This document shows positions 7,959-16,475 of a stretch of 64,000 nucleotides of DNA, one piece after another. Below the pieces are notes generated by a model. That model was not told where the DNA came from. It searched no databases and was given only the letters and a program-made list of their open reading frames with translations. The stretch comes from Granulosicoccus sp963833195 (lineage in GTDB: Bacteria; Pseudomonadota; Gammaproteobacteria; Granulosicoccales; Granulosicoccaceae): positions 310,001 through 374,000 of the forward strand of contig CAWHXF010000028.1 of NCBI GenBank assembly GCA_963833195.1, in the 5' to 3' direction. Position 1 is the first letter of the stretch. The number at the start of each line of letters is the position of its first letter. The position numbers were made by a program, and so were the translations under genes.

Positions 7959-8405
7959 ATGTTTCGCCACGATCGGAGCGAGCTGCGGCGACTCGCCGCG
8001 CGGCTCGACGTCGAACGCGCGCGCGTGGCCGCCTCGCGCGCCGGGCTCGCGCACGCCGGCCGGCACGTCTTCGACGACAAGCGTGCGCTGCTCGCGCCGT
8101 TCACCGCGGGTGCCCTGACCGGCGCCGCCGCGCAGCACCGCGAGCCCCGGCGCGGCGGTCGGTTCTCGGCCAGGGAGCTCTTCGCCGCGGTGACCGCCAT
8201 GACCGGGCTGGTCGAGGCGTTCCGGGCGGAGATCCTGCCGTGGCTGGCCGGGCCGGCCGCGGCTGCCGATGTCCGGCCGGCCCACCACCGGCCGCCCGAC
8301 GATGCGCCGGAGGCGACGGCGCGCGACGACGCCGAGCCGCCGGAATCGCCCGAGCCGCCCGAGCCGCCCGAGCTGCCGTGGCCGCAGCGCCTGCCGCTCG
8401 GCTGA
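7959..8405 (+). CDS. Hypothetical protein with proline-rich tail
   Basis: This 148-residue protein has no recognised domain. The first 50 residues form a basic helix (RSELRRLAARLDVERARVAA), the middle has a weakly hydrophobic stretch, and the tail is acidic and proline-rich with the repeat PEPPEPPEPPE. Its position right after a YqjD-like gene is where YqjK-like proteins are often found, but similarity is too weak to claim that. Low-complexity composition limits what can be inferred. Confidence 0.5.
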   Translation: MFRHDRSELRRLAARLDVERARVAASRAGLAHAGRHVFDDKRALLAPFTAGALTGAAAQHREPRRGGRFSARELFAAVTAMTGLVEAFRAEILPWLAGPAAAADVRPAHHRPPDDAPEATARDDAEPPESPEPPEPPELPWPQRLPLG

Positions 8406-8430
8406 CTCGGAGGGCCGCGTGGCGGCCGGA

Positions 8431-9468
8431 TCAGCCCGCCACGGGCACTCCGGAGGCGGACGTGCTCGGTCCGGGCTGGCTCGCGTGCGCCACCGGTGCG
8501 CGTCCGGCCGTGCGGATCACCAGCAGTATCGATAGCTGCACGCCGAAGATGAGCGATGCGGTGAACAGGTGCAGCGGCTGCGCGTAGGCGGGCACGTGCA
8601 GCCGGTCCATGCCCATGCCGATGGCGATCGTCCAGCCCATGAGCGCCACCAGCGAGACCGTCAGCCGCCGCAGCAGCACCGAGCGGCTGTGCGTCAGCAC
8701 GGCCCAGGCCACCCAGGCGTTGGCCGCGAGCAGCGGCAGGGAGAACCACTTGTGCACCGCGAAGCTCATCGACAGGCTGCCGATCCACGTGCTGCGATCG
8801 CTGCTCTCGCGCGCGACGAGGCTCACCGCCTCGCGCACCTGGGTGCCGAGCACGAGCTGCAGCAGCCCGAACGCCATGAGCGCGACGAGCGCGACGGCGA
8901 GCCCGCGCGGCAGCTCGCGCACGGCGGCCGCGTCGATGCGGGAGCTTGCCGAGCGCACGGCCGCGGCGATCACGATGCCGACGATGACCTGGGCCAGCAG
9001 CATGTGCAGCGTGATCATGCCGGGGTCGAGGTGACTCGCCACCACGCGCGACCCGAGCCAGCCCTGGAACCCCACCAGCACGAACGCCGCGAAGGCGAGC
9101 CACGGCACCGAAGGCGTCGCGCGGCGCAGCGGCAGCGCGGCGACGAAGGTGGCCAGGATGGCGAGCCCCGTGAACGCACCGAGCAACCGGTTCAGGTACT
9201 CGGTCCAGGTCTTGACGGCGTTGAACTCGGTCTGCGCATAGCCGCGGTCCGCGTAGATGTCCTGATAGTCGGCCGGTAGCTGCGCCACGTCGGTCGGCGG
9301 TATCCATTGTCCGAAGCACAGCGGCCAGTCGGGACAGCCCATGCCCGCGCCGCTCGCGCGCACGATGCCGCCGACGAGGATGAGCGCGTAGATGATGGCC
9401 ACCGTCGCGAACGCGAGCCTGCGGAAACGGCGCACGGGACGAGGGTCGATGGAGAGGGAAGAAGTCAT
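8431..9468 (-). CDS. ctaA: Heme A synthase (COX15/CtaA family)
   Basis: The enzyme oxidises heme O to heme A for the aa3-type cytochrome oxidase in the inner membrane. The 345-residue protein has eight predicted membrane helices in two four-helix halves. The N-terminal signature VGGIVRASGAGMGCPDWPLC is typical, with the conserved Cys pair in the first periplasmic loop (CPDWPLCFGQW). Histidines expected as heme ligands are seen in SHLDPGMITLHML, AVHKW and LHLF. It is divergent from the SDR-led cluster, from which it is separated by 179 bp. No cytochrome oxidase genes are in the window. Confidence 0.95.
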   Translation of the reverse strand: MTSSLSIDPRPVRRFRRLAFATVAIIYALILVGGIVRASGAGMGCPDWPLCFGQWIPPTDVAQLPADYQDIYADRGYAQTEFNAVKTWTEYLNRLLGAFTGLAILATFVAALPLRRATPSVPWLAFAAFVLVGFQGWLGSRVVASHLDPGMITLHMLLAQVIVGIVIAAAVRSASSRIDAAAVRELPRGLAVALVALMAFGLLQLVLGTQVREAVSLVARESSDRSTWIGSLSMSFAVHKWFSLPLLAANAWVAWAVLTHSRSVLLRRLTVSLVALMGWTIAIGMGMDRLHVPAYAQPLHLFTASLIFGVQLSILLVIRTAGRAPVAHASQPGPSTSASGVPVAG

Positions 9469-9566
9469 GCGCGGATGATAGGGGCGGACGCGCGACGGCG
9501 CGATCGTCGGGCTCCGTTACGAAATCCGTCACGGCACGGTTGCGTATCCGGTCCGGTCCGGGATTC

Positions 9567-9583
9567 CTTAAGGCTGCGCTAAG
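9567..9583 (+). promoter_or_regulatory. Candidate response-regulator box (TTAAG-N6-CTAAG)
   Basis: Within the 179-bp divergent region, CTTAAG (9567-9572) is followed by CTAAG (9579-9583), an 11-bp period direct repeat. Outer bases also form an inverted repeat (CCTTA...TAAGG). OmpR-family regulators of the PmrA/QseB group bind direct repeats of this kind spaced one helical turn apart. The site lies 65 bp upstream of the SDR start in the cluster that encodes its own OmpR-type regulator. Both A/T-rich half-sites stand out in this GC-rich DNA. No binding is shown. Confidence 0.4.
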
Positions 9584-9647
9584 GCCCGTGGCCGAAGTTG
9601 TCCGTCGAGGGGTCGCATCCGGCGACCCGCGCAGGGCGGAACGAACC

Positions 9648-10436
9648 ATGGATCTGAACGAGCGGCACGTGGTGCTGACGGGGGCCAGCGGCGGCATCGG
9701 CCGTGCGCTGGCGCACGAGATGGCCGCGCGCGGGGCGCGCCTGACGCTGATGGGCAGGAACCGCGCGGTGCTCGAGGAGCTGCGCGCGGCGCTGCCGGGC
9801 GAGCATCGAACCCTGGTGGCCGATCTGGACGTCGCCGACGACCGCGACGAGGCGGTACGCGCGCTCGCCGCCGACGGGCGCGGCATCGACGTGCTGGTGA
9901 ACAATGCCGGCATCTCGCGCTTCGCGCTGCTCGAGCGCACCAGCGACGCCGACATCGAGGCCATCGTGCGCAGCAACCTCGTGTCGCCGATCCTGCTCAC
10001 CCGGGCCCTGCTGCCGCTCATGACGCCCGCGCGCGCGCAGGTCGTGAACGTCGGCTCCACCTTCGGCGCGATCGGCTACCCGGGCTACACCGCCTACTGC
10101 GCGTCGAAGTTCGGCCTGCGCGGCTTCGCCGAGGCGCTGTCGCGCGAGCTCGCCGACACCCACGTCATCGTGCAGAACCTGGCTCCGCGAGCCACGCGCA
10201 CCGCCATCAACTCGGCTGCCGCGGATCGGCTGAACGAGGCACTGGGGAACCGTGTCGACACGCCCCAGGCCGTCGCACAGGTTCTCGTGCGCGCCATCGA
10301 GCGCGACACCCGTCGCCTGACGATCGGCTGGCCGGAGAAGCTGTTCGTGCGCATCAACGGGCTGCTCGGCTCGCTCGTCGATCGCAGCATCGGCAAGCAG
10401 CTGCCCACCATCAAGCGCTTCGCCGCCGAGCGCTGA
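9648..10436 (+). CDS. Short-chain dehydrogenase/reductase
   Basis: A classical SDR of 262 residues. The NAD(P)-binding motif TGASGGIGRAL lies near residue 12 and NNAG near residue 85. The catalytic Ser is in VVNVGSTFGAIGYPG, followed by YxxxK in TAYCASKFGLRGF near residue 150. The C-terminal part extends to a basic helix, as in membrane-associated fatty-acyl or steroid SDRs; the substrate is unknown. It is the first gene of the plus-strand cluster SDR-TPR-TauD-hemolysin-ligase-regulator-kinase. The next gene starts 42 bases downstream. Confidence 0.92.
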   Translation: MDLNERHVVLTGASGGIGRALAHEMAARGARLTLMGRNRAVLEELRAALPGEHRTLVADLDVADDRDEAVRALAADGRGIDVLVNNAGISRFALLERTSDADIEAIVRSNLVSPILLTRALLPLMTPARAQVVNVGSTFGAIGYPGYTAYCASKFGLRGFAEALSRELADTHVIVQNLAPRATRTAINSAAADRLNEALGNRVDTPQAVAQVLVRAIERDTRRLTIGWPEKLFVRINGLLGSLVDRSIGKQLPTIKRFAAER

Positions 10437-10478
10437 GCCGTTCCCGCCCGATACACCCACTGTAGAGAAAGTGCACCC

Positions 10479-11153
10479 ATGAACCCACGTTCCCGCTCCC
10501 GCAGGACCCTGCAGCGCACCACCGTCGCGCTCGTGGCGACGCTGCTGCTCGGCGGCACGGCGCACCGCGCCTTCGCCGCGGACGATGCCGCGATGTCGCT
10601 CGCCCACGAGTGGTCGCAGGCCACGTTCGAGCTGCCGAAGGAGCAGCGCGTCGACGCGCTCGACGCCCTCGGCACGCGCGCGGAGGCCGCGATCGCGACC
10701 GATCCCTCGAACCCCGACCTGCTGACCTGGGCCGGCATCATCGAGGCGAGCTACGCCGGCGAGAAGGGCGGTCTCGGCGCCCTGTCCGCGGCCAAGCGGG
10801 CGAGATCGCACCTCGAGGCCGCGCTGGAGATCGATCCGGACGCGCTCGAGGGCGGTGCTCGCTCGACGCTCGGCACGCTCTACGCGAAGGTGCCGGGCTG
10901 GCCCGTCGGCTTCGGCAACGACGGCAAGGCGGAGGAGCTCCTGTCCACGGCGGCCGAGCAGCATCCCGACGCCATGAACCCTCTCTACTTCTACGGCGAC
11001 TACCTGGCCGAGGAGGGAAGGACGCAGGAGGCGCGGGAGTGGCTCGAGAAGGCCGCGGCCGTGCCCGTGCGCCCGGAATACCGGGTGGCCGACGAGGGCC
11101 GGCTCGATGAGATCCGCGCGCGACTCGCACGACTCGACGGGGTGCAGGGCTGA
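10479..11153 (+). CDS. Secreted TPR-repeat protein
   Basis: The protein has 224 residues. The N-terminal signal (TTVALVATLLLGGTAHRAFA) ends at an AFA-ADD cleavage-like site, so the mature protein is probably periplasmic. The rest is TPR-like helical pairs (ARSHLEAALEIDPDALEGGA, EQHPDAMNPLYFYGDYLAEE), with the KVPGWPVGFGN loop between repeats 2 and 3 that I associate with a family of short proteobacterial TPR proteins. In the cluster it would be the periplasmic or scaffold partner. Its TGA overlaps the ATG of the dioxygenase by one base, so the two are translationally coupled. Confidence 0.8.
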   Translation: MNPRSRSRRTLQRTTVALVATLLLGGTAHRAFAADDAAMSLAHEWSQATFELPKEQRVDALDALGTRAEAAIATDPSNPDLLTWAGIIEASYAGEKGGLGALSAAKRARSHLEAALEIDPDALEGGARSTLGTLYAKVPGWPVGFGNDGKAEELLSTAAEQHPDAMNPLYFYGDYLAEEGRTQEAREWLEKAAAVPVRPEYRVADEGRLDEIRARLARLDGVQG

Positions 11154-12034
11154 TGCTCGCTCCCACCACGATCCTCGACGCCGCCGACACGGGCGCGGCG
11201 CTCGCCGACACGGCGACGCTGGAACGCGCGCTCGAGCTGTTGCGCGCGCACGGACACTGCCTGCTGCGCGGCTTCGCACCGGACATGGCGGACTTCGACG
11301 TGCTGACCGAGGCGCTGTGCTCGAGCGTCACGTTCGATCCCGCACGGGCCTACGCCGCGGACTCGGTGCAGAAGGTCGACGCCGGTACCGCCGCCATCGG
11401 GCTGCACGTGGAGAACGGCAACACGCCGCGCGTGCCCGAGCTCATCGCGTTCTACTGTCGCCGGGCGGCACGCGAGGGCTCGGCGACGACGCTGTGCGAC
11501 GGCACCGCGCTGCTCGACGACCTGCCGGGGGAGCTGCGCGCGCGCCTGGACGTGCCGCTCACCGTCACGCGCACGTTGCCCGAGCAGCTCTGGAAGGCGT
11601 ACCTGGCGGCCGAGCACCCGCTGCTGACCGACGCCTCCGAGGTACGGCCCGAACACCTGGAACAGATGCTCGCGGCCATGCCCGGACAGCGGGCCCAGCT
11701 GCTCGATGACGGCTCGCTGCTCTACACCGTGGCCATCCAGCCGATCCGCACGAGCGCGCTGTGCGGCCGGCCCGCCTTCGCCAACGCGATCCTGGGGCCG
11801 TCCTTCTCCTACGAGGCGCCGGTGTATCGCTTCGCCGACGGCTCCGGCATCGACGAGGACACCAGGCGGGAGATCGCCGCCATCGCCGAGCGGCACACGC
11901 ACGAGATTCCCTGGCGGGACGGGGACATCGCGCTGGTGGACAACCACCGCACCCTGCACGGCCGGCGGCGCATCGCCGACGCCGCCCGGCGCGAGCTCTA
12001 CGTGAGCATGGGGGATCTGCGTTGCACGCGCTGA
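11153..12034 (+). CDS. TauD/TfdA-family Fe(II)/2-oxoglutarate dioxygenase
   Basis: This is a 293-residue cytosolic oxygenase. The iron facial triad is visible as H85-V-E87 in GLHVENG and the distal H269 in DNHRTLHGR, followed by the Arg (R271 or R272) expected to bind 2-oxoglutarate. Family members hydroxylate, desaturate or otherwise oxidise small acids such as taurine, 2,4-D and carnitine precursors, and some act in natural-product pathways. Glu instead of Asp in the HxD/E position is tolerated in the family. The substrate is unknown. It is tightly coupled to the TPR gene upstream and overlaps the hemolysin-family gene downstream, which ties it to the ligase pathway. Confidence 0.88.
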   Translation: MLAPTTILDAADTGAALADTATLERALELLRAHGHCLLRGFAPDMADFDVLTEALCSSVTFDPARAYAADSVQKVDAGTAAIGLHVENGNTPRVPELIAFYCRRAAREGSATTLCDGTALLDDLPGELRARLDVPLTVTRTLPEQLWKAYLAAEHPLLTDASEVRPEHLEQMLAAMPGQRAQLLDDGSLLYTVAIQPIRTSALCGRPAFANAILGPSFSYEAPVYRFADGSGIDEDTRREIAAIAERHTHEIPWRDGDIALVDNHRTLHGRRRIADAARRELYVSMGDLRCTR

Positions 12035-12795
12035 GGGCCGGGTACGGCCTGGATCACCGCCTGCCGGACATCGGCGCGCGACCGCCGGACGTGGGCGCAC
12101 GGCCGCCGCGAGACGGATGCGTCGCCGAGCGCCGCTTTCCCGCGCACGCCGACGACGCCGCGACGCGCGCCTTCATCTCGCGCCGCTACGCCCAGGCGCA
12201 CGAGGCGAAGGTGCGCTGCGACTACCGCGAGCTCGTCGTCGTCGAGGACGAGCGCGGGCGTTGCCGCGCGGCGGCGGGCTTCCGCCGCCCCGACGAGCCC
12301 TTCTTCCTGGAGCACTATCTCGATGCGGACGCCGGCACGGTACTCTCCGGCGTCTACGGGCGGAGCGTGCCGCGCGCCACCATCGTCGAGATCGGCAACC
12401 TCGCCGCCGACGACCCGCGTGCGACCTTCACGCTGTTGCAGGGATTGCTGCACCACCTGAGCGAGGAAGGCTACGAACACGTGCTGCTGACCTGCACCCG
12501 ACGGCTCGGACGCTGGTTCCGCGACCTGCCGCACGTGCGCCTGGCGAACGCCGACCCGGCGCGCGTGCCGGACGCGGCGCGCTGGGGCCGTTACTACGAG
12601 CACGCCCCCGAGGTCATCACCGGGCGCCTGCGCGACTACGACCAGCGCTTCGCGCTGCTCACGGGACGCGGCGGCCTGGCGTTCCGCGTCGTGCCGCCCC
12701 CTCGTCCGATGGCGCTCGGGGCGACGGGCTCGACGATCGGCCCGGTCGCCGCGCGGGACACGGCGCGCACGACGCCGTGGCGAGCCGCCTCGTGA
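12022..12795 (+). CDS. Thermostable hemolysin family protein (T_hemolysin, GNAT-like)
   Basis: The protein is about 257 residues. The core (EPFFLEHYLDAD, IVEIGNLAADDP, LLQGLLHHLSEEGYEHVLLT, ARWGRYYEHAP) matches the thermostable hemolysin family, first named from Vibrio delta-VPH; the fold looks acyltransferase-like. The name is historical, and hemolytic activity should not be assumed here. TTG at 12022 has a GGGGGA Shine-Dalgarno six bases upstream and overlaps the TauD stop by 13 bases. GTG at 12091 is the alternative. The extra N-terminus contains a 21-bp imperfect duplication. Neighbours suggest it transfers or accepts an acyl group made by the ligase downstream. Confidence 0.85.
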   Translation: MHALRAGYGLDHRLPDIGARPPDVGARPPRDGCVAERRFPAHADDAATRAFISRRYAQAHEAKVRCDYRELVVVEDERGRCRAAAGFRRPDEPFFLEHYLDADAGTVLSGVYGRSVPRATIVEIGNLAADDPRATFTLLQGLLHHLSEEGYEHVLLTCTRRLGRWFRDLPHVRLANADPARVPDAARWGRYYEHAPEVITGRLRDYDQRFALLTGRGGLAFRVVPPPRPMALGATGSTIGPVAARDTARTTPWRAAS

Positions 12796-14297
12796 CCGCG
12801 CGCGCCGAGGGCTCCGCCCTGCTGCGCCGGCTCGCCGGGCACGATCCCGGCCGGCTCGCGCTGAGCGACGGCGACGGCGTGGCGCTCACCTACGGCGAGC
12901 TCCTCGCGGCGGTCGATGACGTCGCGGCGAGCCTGCGCGCGCACGGCGCGTACGGCGTCGCGCTCGCGATGGACAACGGGCCGGCGCAGGTCGTGGCCGA
13001 TCTCGGCGCGCTCGCGGCGGGCGTCTGGACGCTGGCGCTGCCCCCGTTCTTCACGCCGGCGCAGCGCGCGGGCGCCCTCGCGCGGGCCGGCTGCGCGCTG
13101 GTGCTGGACGACGGCAGCTTCCCCGCCAACGCGCCCGAGCTCGCCCGCCTGCGCGTCGCGAACCGGACCCTGCACCTGCGGGCCACCGGCGTGGCCGCCG
13201 TGGACGGCACCCGGCCGGGCACGGCCAAGGTCACCTTCACCTCCGGCTCCACGGGCGATCCCAAGGGCGCCTGCCTGTCCGAGGCTCACCTGCTCGGACC
13301 GGTCCGCCGCATCGCCCGGCGCGTCGACGCGATGGGCGTCGAGCGCCACCTCGCCGTGCTGCCGCTGGCCGTGCTGCTCGAGAACGTCGCCGGGGTGTAC
13401 GCGGCGCTGCACGCCGGCATCGAATGCGTGGTGCCGTCGCTGTCGACGACGGGCCTCGCGCCCGCCGCGGGAGCCCCCGCCGCGCCGTCCGTCATGCCTG
13501 CCCCGGCCGCGGCCGCCTCGGCCACGGGAGCGTCCGCGCTGCACGCGGCGCTCGTGCGCACGGGGGGACAGAGCTGCATCCTGGTGCCGGAGCTGCTGCG
13601 CGGGCTCGTCGCCGCGCGCGATGCGCTCGGCCCGTTGCCCGCGCTGCGCTACCTCGCCGTGGGCGGCGCCCGGGTCGGTCCCGCGCTGCTCGACGCCGCG
13701 GCGGCGGCGGGCCTGCCCGTGCACGAAGGCTACGGTCTCACCGAGGCGGCCTCGGTCGTCGCCGTGAACCTGCCGGGGGAACGCCGCGCGGGCAGCGTGG
13801 GACGCCCGCTCGGCCACCGACGCATCCACATCGACGCGGGCGGCGAGATCCTGCTCGACGCGCCCGGCTTCCTCGGCTACTGCGGCGACGCGCACGCGCC
13901 GCCCTCGCCGTACCGCACGGGCGATCTCGGGCGGCTGGACGCGGACGGCTACCTGTACGTGGAGGGCCGGTCGAAGCACGTGCTGATCACGTCGATGGGC
14001 CGCAACGTGTCGCCCGAATGGGTGGAGGCGGCGCTGACGGGCGACGGCACGATCGTGCAGGCCCTCGTGCACGGCGACGGCGAGCGGATGCTGTCCGCGC
14101 TGGTGGTGTCGCGCGGCTCGGACGCGGCCATCGGCGCGGCGGTGACCGAGGCGAACGCGGGACTGCCCGACTACGCGCGCATCGGCGCGTGGCGACGCGT
14201 GCCGCCGTTCACGCGCGAGGGCGGACTGCTGACGGGCAACGGCAAGCCGCGGCGCGCGGCGGTACTGGCACGGTACGCGGAGCCCATCGCCGCATGA
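12792..14297 (+). CDS. AMP-dependent synthetase/ligase (ANL superfamily)
   Basis: This 501-residue adenylating enzyme should activate a carboxylic acid with ATP to an acyl-AMP and then to a thioester. Motifs run in order: P-loop TFTSGSTGDPKG near residue 155, HEGYGLTEAA near residue 315, YRTGDLGRLDADGYLYVEGR near residue 375 and the C-terminal lysine in TGNGKPRRA near residue 485. An Ala/Pro-rich insert (about residues 218-245) separates the N-terminal halves. The length is short for fatty acyl-CoA ligases, and the acid is unknown. GTG 12792 overlaps the previous stop (GTGA). It resembles the ligases paired with thermostable-hemolysin genes rather than FadD. Confidence 0.9.
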   Translation: MTARAEGSALLRRLAGHDPGRLALSDGDGVALTYGELLAAVDDVAASLRAHGAYGVALAMDNGPAQVVADLGALAAGVWTLALPPFFTPAQRAGALARAGCALVLDDGSFPANAPELARLRVANRTLHLRATGVAAVDGTRPGTAKVTFTSGSTGDPKGACLSEAHLLGPVRRIARRVDAMGVERHLAVLPLAVLLENVAGVYAALHAGIECVVPSLSTTGLAPAAGAPAAPSVMPAPAAAASATGASALHAALVRTGGQSCILVPELLRGLVAARDALGPLPALRYLAVGGARVGPALLDAAAAAGLPVHEGYGLTEAASVVAVNLPGERRAGSVGRPLGHRRIHIDAGGEILLDAPGFLGYCGDAHAPPSPYRTGDLGRLDADGYLYVEGRSKHVLITSMGRNVSPEWVEAALTGDGTIVQALVHGDGERMLSALVVSRGSDAAIGAAVTEANAGLPDYARIGAWRRVPPFTREGGLLTGNGKPRRAAVLARYAEPIAA

Positions 14298-14316
14298 GGG
14301 TGCGCGCCTGAGCACG

Positions 14317-14982
14317 GTGCTCGTCGTCGAGGACGAGCCGCTGATCGGTCAGGCGACCGAGCTGTGGCTCGCGCGCGCGCACCGCGTGCAGCGGGCGACC
14401 TCGCTGGAGGAGGCGCGCGCGCACCTGGCGGCGGGCGCCTTCGATGTCGTGCTGCTGGATCTCGGGCTGCCCGACGGCGACGGGCTGCAGCTCCTGCCCT
14501 GGCTCTCGAAGCGCAAGCTCGACCCCGCGGTGATCGTCATGACCGCGCGCGGCGACGTGGAGAGCCGCGTGCGCGGGCTCGATCTCGGGGCCGACGACTA
14601 CCTGGTCAAGCCCTTCGACTTCAAGGAGCTCGACGCGCGCATGCGCTCGGTCACGCGGCGCCGCGATGGCGTGTCCTCCACCCTCATCGAGCACGGCGCC
14701 GTCGCGCTGGACCTCGCCGGCATGACGGTCGCGCTCGACGGCGAACCGGTGCACCTGTCGCAGCGCGAGACCGCGATCCTCGCGGTACTGATGCAGGGTC
14801 GCGGTCGCCACTTCAGCAGCGCCATGCTCGCCGAGCGCGTGTACGGCGCGGACCGGGAGCCCGAAGGCAACGCCGTGGAGGTGCACGTGTCGGCGCTGCG
14901 CAGGAAGCTCGGCCGCTCGCTCATACGCACCACGCGCGGTCTGGGGTACATCGTCGACCGCCAGCCGGCCGCCGACGGGTGA
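14317..14982 (+). CDS. OmpR-family response regulator
   Basis: This is a 221-residue two-domain regulator. The receiver domain has the acidic pocket VEDE at residues 4-7, the phospho-acceptor D48 in VVLLDLGLPDGDG, MTARGD and the KPFDF lysine. The C-terminal winged-helix DNA-binding domain ends in VEVHVSALRRKLG and IRTTRGLGYIVDR, the classical OmpR/PhoB signature, closest in look to the QseB/PmrA/TctD group. The GTG at 14317 begins directly with the first beta strand. An in-frame CTG at 14308 would give the more usual MSTVLVVEDEP start. It is partner of the kinase that overlaps its stop codon. Confidence 0.93.
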   Translation: MLVVEDEPLIGQATELWLARAHRVQRATSLEEARAHLAAGAFDVVLLDLGLPDGDGLQLLPWLSKRKLDPAVIVMTARGDVESRVRGLDLGADDYLVKPFDFKELDARMRSVTRRRDGVSSTLIEHGAVALDLAGMTVALDGEPVHLSQRETAILAVLMQGRGRHFSSAMLAERVYGADREPEGNAVEVHVSALRRKLGRSLIRTTRGLGYIVDRQPAADG

Positions 14983-16445
14983 GGCGCGCGCGCCACGGCC
15001 GCTCGCTGGCACGCCGGCTGTTCCTGTACCTCTTCGTGCCCACCACCCTCGTGATCGCCGCCGCGGCGGCGCTGGCGGCGGCGTCGGCGACGCGTTCGGT
15101 CGACGGGCTCTACGACGGCCAGATGCGTCGCAGCGCCGAAACCTTGCTCGCGTTCCTGCACTACGAGCTGCTCGAGGAATACGGCGAGGAGGAGCACGCG
15201 GAGGCGGAGCTCGGCGTGATCGCCCGCGCGGACGGGATCGCCGGCGGCGGGGGCGAGACCGACGACGGCGAGAGCGCCGAGGAGATCGTCGACGAGCTCG
15301 TCGAGATCGTGACCGACATCGAGGCGCGCCAGGGCACCACGGTCGACTACCGGCTGAGCGTCGACGGTCGCACCCTGTTCACGTCCGCGCTGGTGAGCGA
15401 GCTGCCGCCCTGCGGGGCGGGCTTTCGCGACTTCCGCTCGCCCGACGGGGAACGCTGGCGGTGCTACGGCGAATCGGACGTGCTGCCGGACGCGAACCGG
15501 ATCCTGTCCGCCGAGTTCTACGAGCCCGAGGCGCGTCGGCGCGCCGCCATCCGCTCGCTCGTCGGCCACACCTTCCGCCCGCTGTTCGCGCTGCCCGTGC
15601 TGCTGTTCGCGCTGACCGCCTGGGCGGTCACGCTCGCGCTCGGCTCGATCCGCTCGGTGAGCGCGGCCGTGGCCGAGCGCTCGGTCGATCACCTCGAGCG
15701 GCTGCCCCGCGCGGACCAGCCGCAGGAGCTGTTGCCCGTGGTGGATTCCGTCAACGAGCTGCTCGCGGGCATCGAGCGGGGCGTGGCGCGCGAGAAGCGC
15801 TTCACGGACGACGCGGCACACGAGCTGCGCACGCCGCTGACCTCGATCGGCATGCTCGAACAGCTCATGCGGCGCGACAACGCGGACCCCGCCCTCGTGC
15901 CGCACCTGGACGCTCTGCGCGCGGGCATCCGTCGCAGCGACGCGCTGATCGGCAACCTGCTCGCCCTCGCCCGGCTGCAGTCCGCGCACGAGCTGCCTCG
16001 GATGCCCGTCGACATCGGCGAGCTGCTGCGCGAGCGCCTCGGTCTGCTGGCACCACAGCTGGCGGCGAAGGACCTCGGCGTGGAGATCGTCGGCCCCGGC
16101 GGCGGCGAGGCGCCGGCGCCGAGGGTGGACGCGAACGAGGAGGCGCTGGCGCTGCTGCTGGACAACCTGCTCGGCAACGCGATCAAGTACGGCCCCGAGG
16201 GCGGTACCGTGCACATCGTGCTGGAGCCGCGCACGCTCAGGATCGAGGACGACGGGCCCGGCGTGGCGGCTGCCGACGCGCCCCACGTCTTCGAGCGCTT
16301 CTACCGCGCGGAGCGCACGCGCGCGGCCGGCGGCACGGGCCTGGGGCTCGCGCTCGCGCGGCGCGTGGCCGAGCTGCACGGGTTCGACCTGTCGATCGGG
16401 CGCGCGGTCCGGGGTCGGGGGGCGAGCTTCAGGTTGCGGACCTGA
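14979..16445 (+). CDS. Sensor histidine kinase with an acidic periplasmic loop
   Basis: This 488-residue membrane kinase starts at GTG 14979, overlapping the regulator stop. TM1 spans about residues 14-36 and TM2 about 200-223. The periplasmic domain between them includes a strongly acidic stretch, residues 64-115, rich in Glu and Asp. A HAMP-like linker precedes the H-box DDAAHELRTPLTSI with H281. The N-box (LLDNLLGNAIKYGPEG), DDGPGV and GGTGLGLAL boxes complete the ATPase domain. The acidic patch recalls PhoQ-type cation or peptide sensing, but the ligand is unknown. It ends the cluster. Confidence 0.92.
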   Translation: MRRARHGRSLARRLFLYLFVPTTLVIAAAAALAAASATRSVDGLYDGQMRRSAETLLAFLHYELLEEYGEEEHAEAELGVIARADGIAGGGGETDDGESAEEIVDELVEIVTDIEARQGTTVDYRLSVDGRTLFTSALVSELPPCGAGFRDFRSPDGERWRCYGESDVLPDANRILSAEFYEPEARRRAAIRSLVGHTFRPLFALPVLLFALTAWAVTLALGSIRSVSAAVAERSVDHLERLPRADQPQELLPVVDSVNELLAGIERGVAREKRFTDDAAHELRTPLTSIGMLEQLMRRDNADPALVPHLDALRAGIRRSDALIGNLLALARLQSAHELPRMPVDIGELLRERLGLLAPQLAAKDLGVEIVGPGGGEAPAPRVDANEEALALLLDNLLGNAIKYGPEGGTVHIVLEPRTLRIEDDGPGVAAADAPHVFERFYRAERTRAAGGTGLGLALARRVAELHGFDLSIGRAVRGRGASFRLRT

Positions 16446-16475
16446 GGGCTCGTGCGATGTCGACGCCGCGGGTCG

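Noticed and set aside
14308..14316. CTG start for the response regulator giving MSTVLVVEDEP
   Set aside because: It gives an attractive N-terminus, but CTG starts are rare and the GTG at 14317 is usable; the upstream start is noted only as an alternative.
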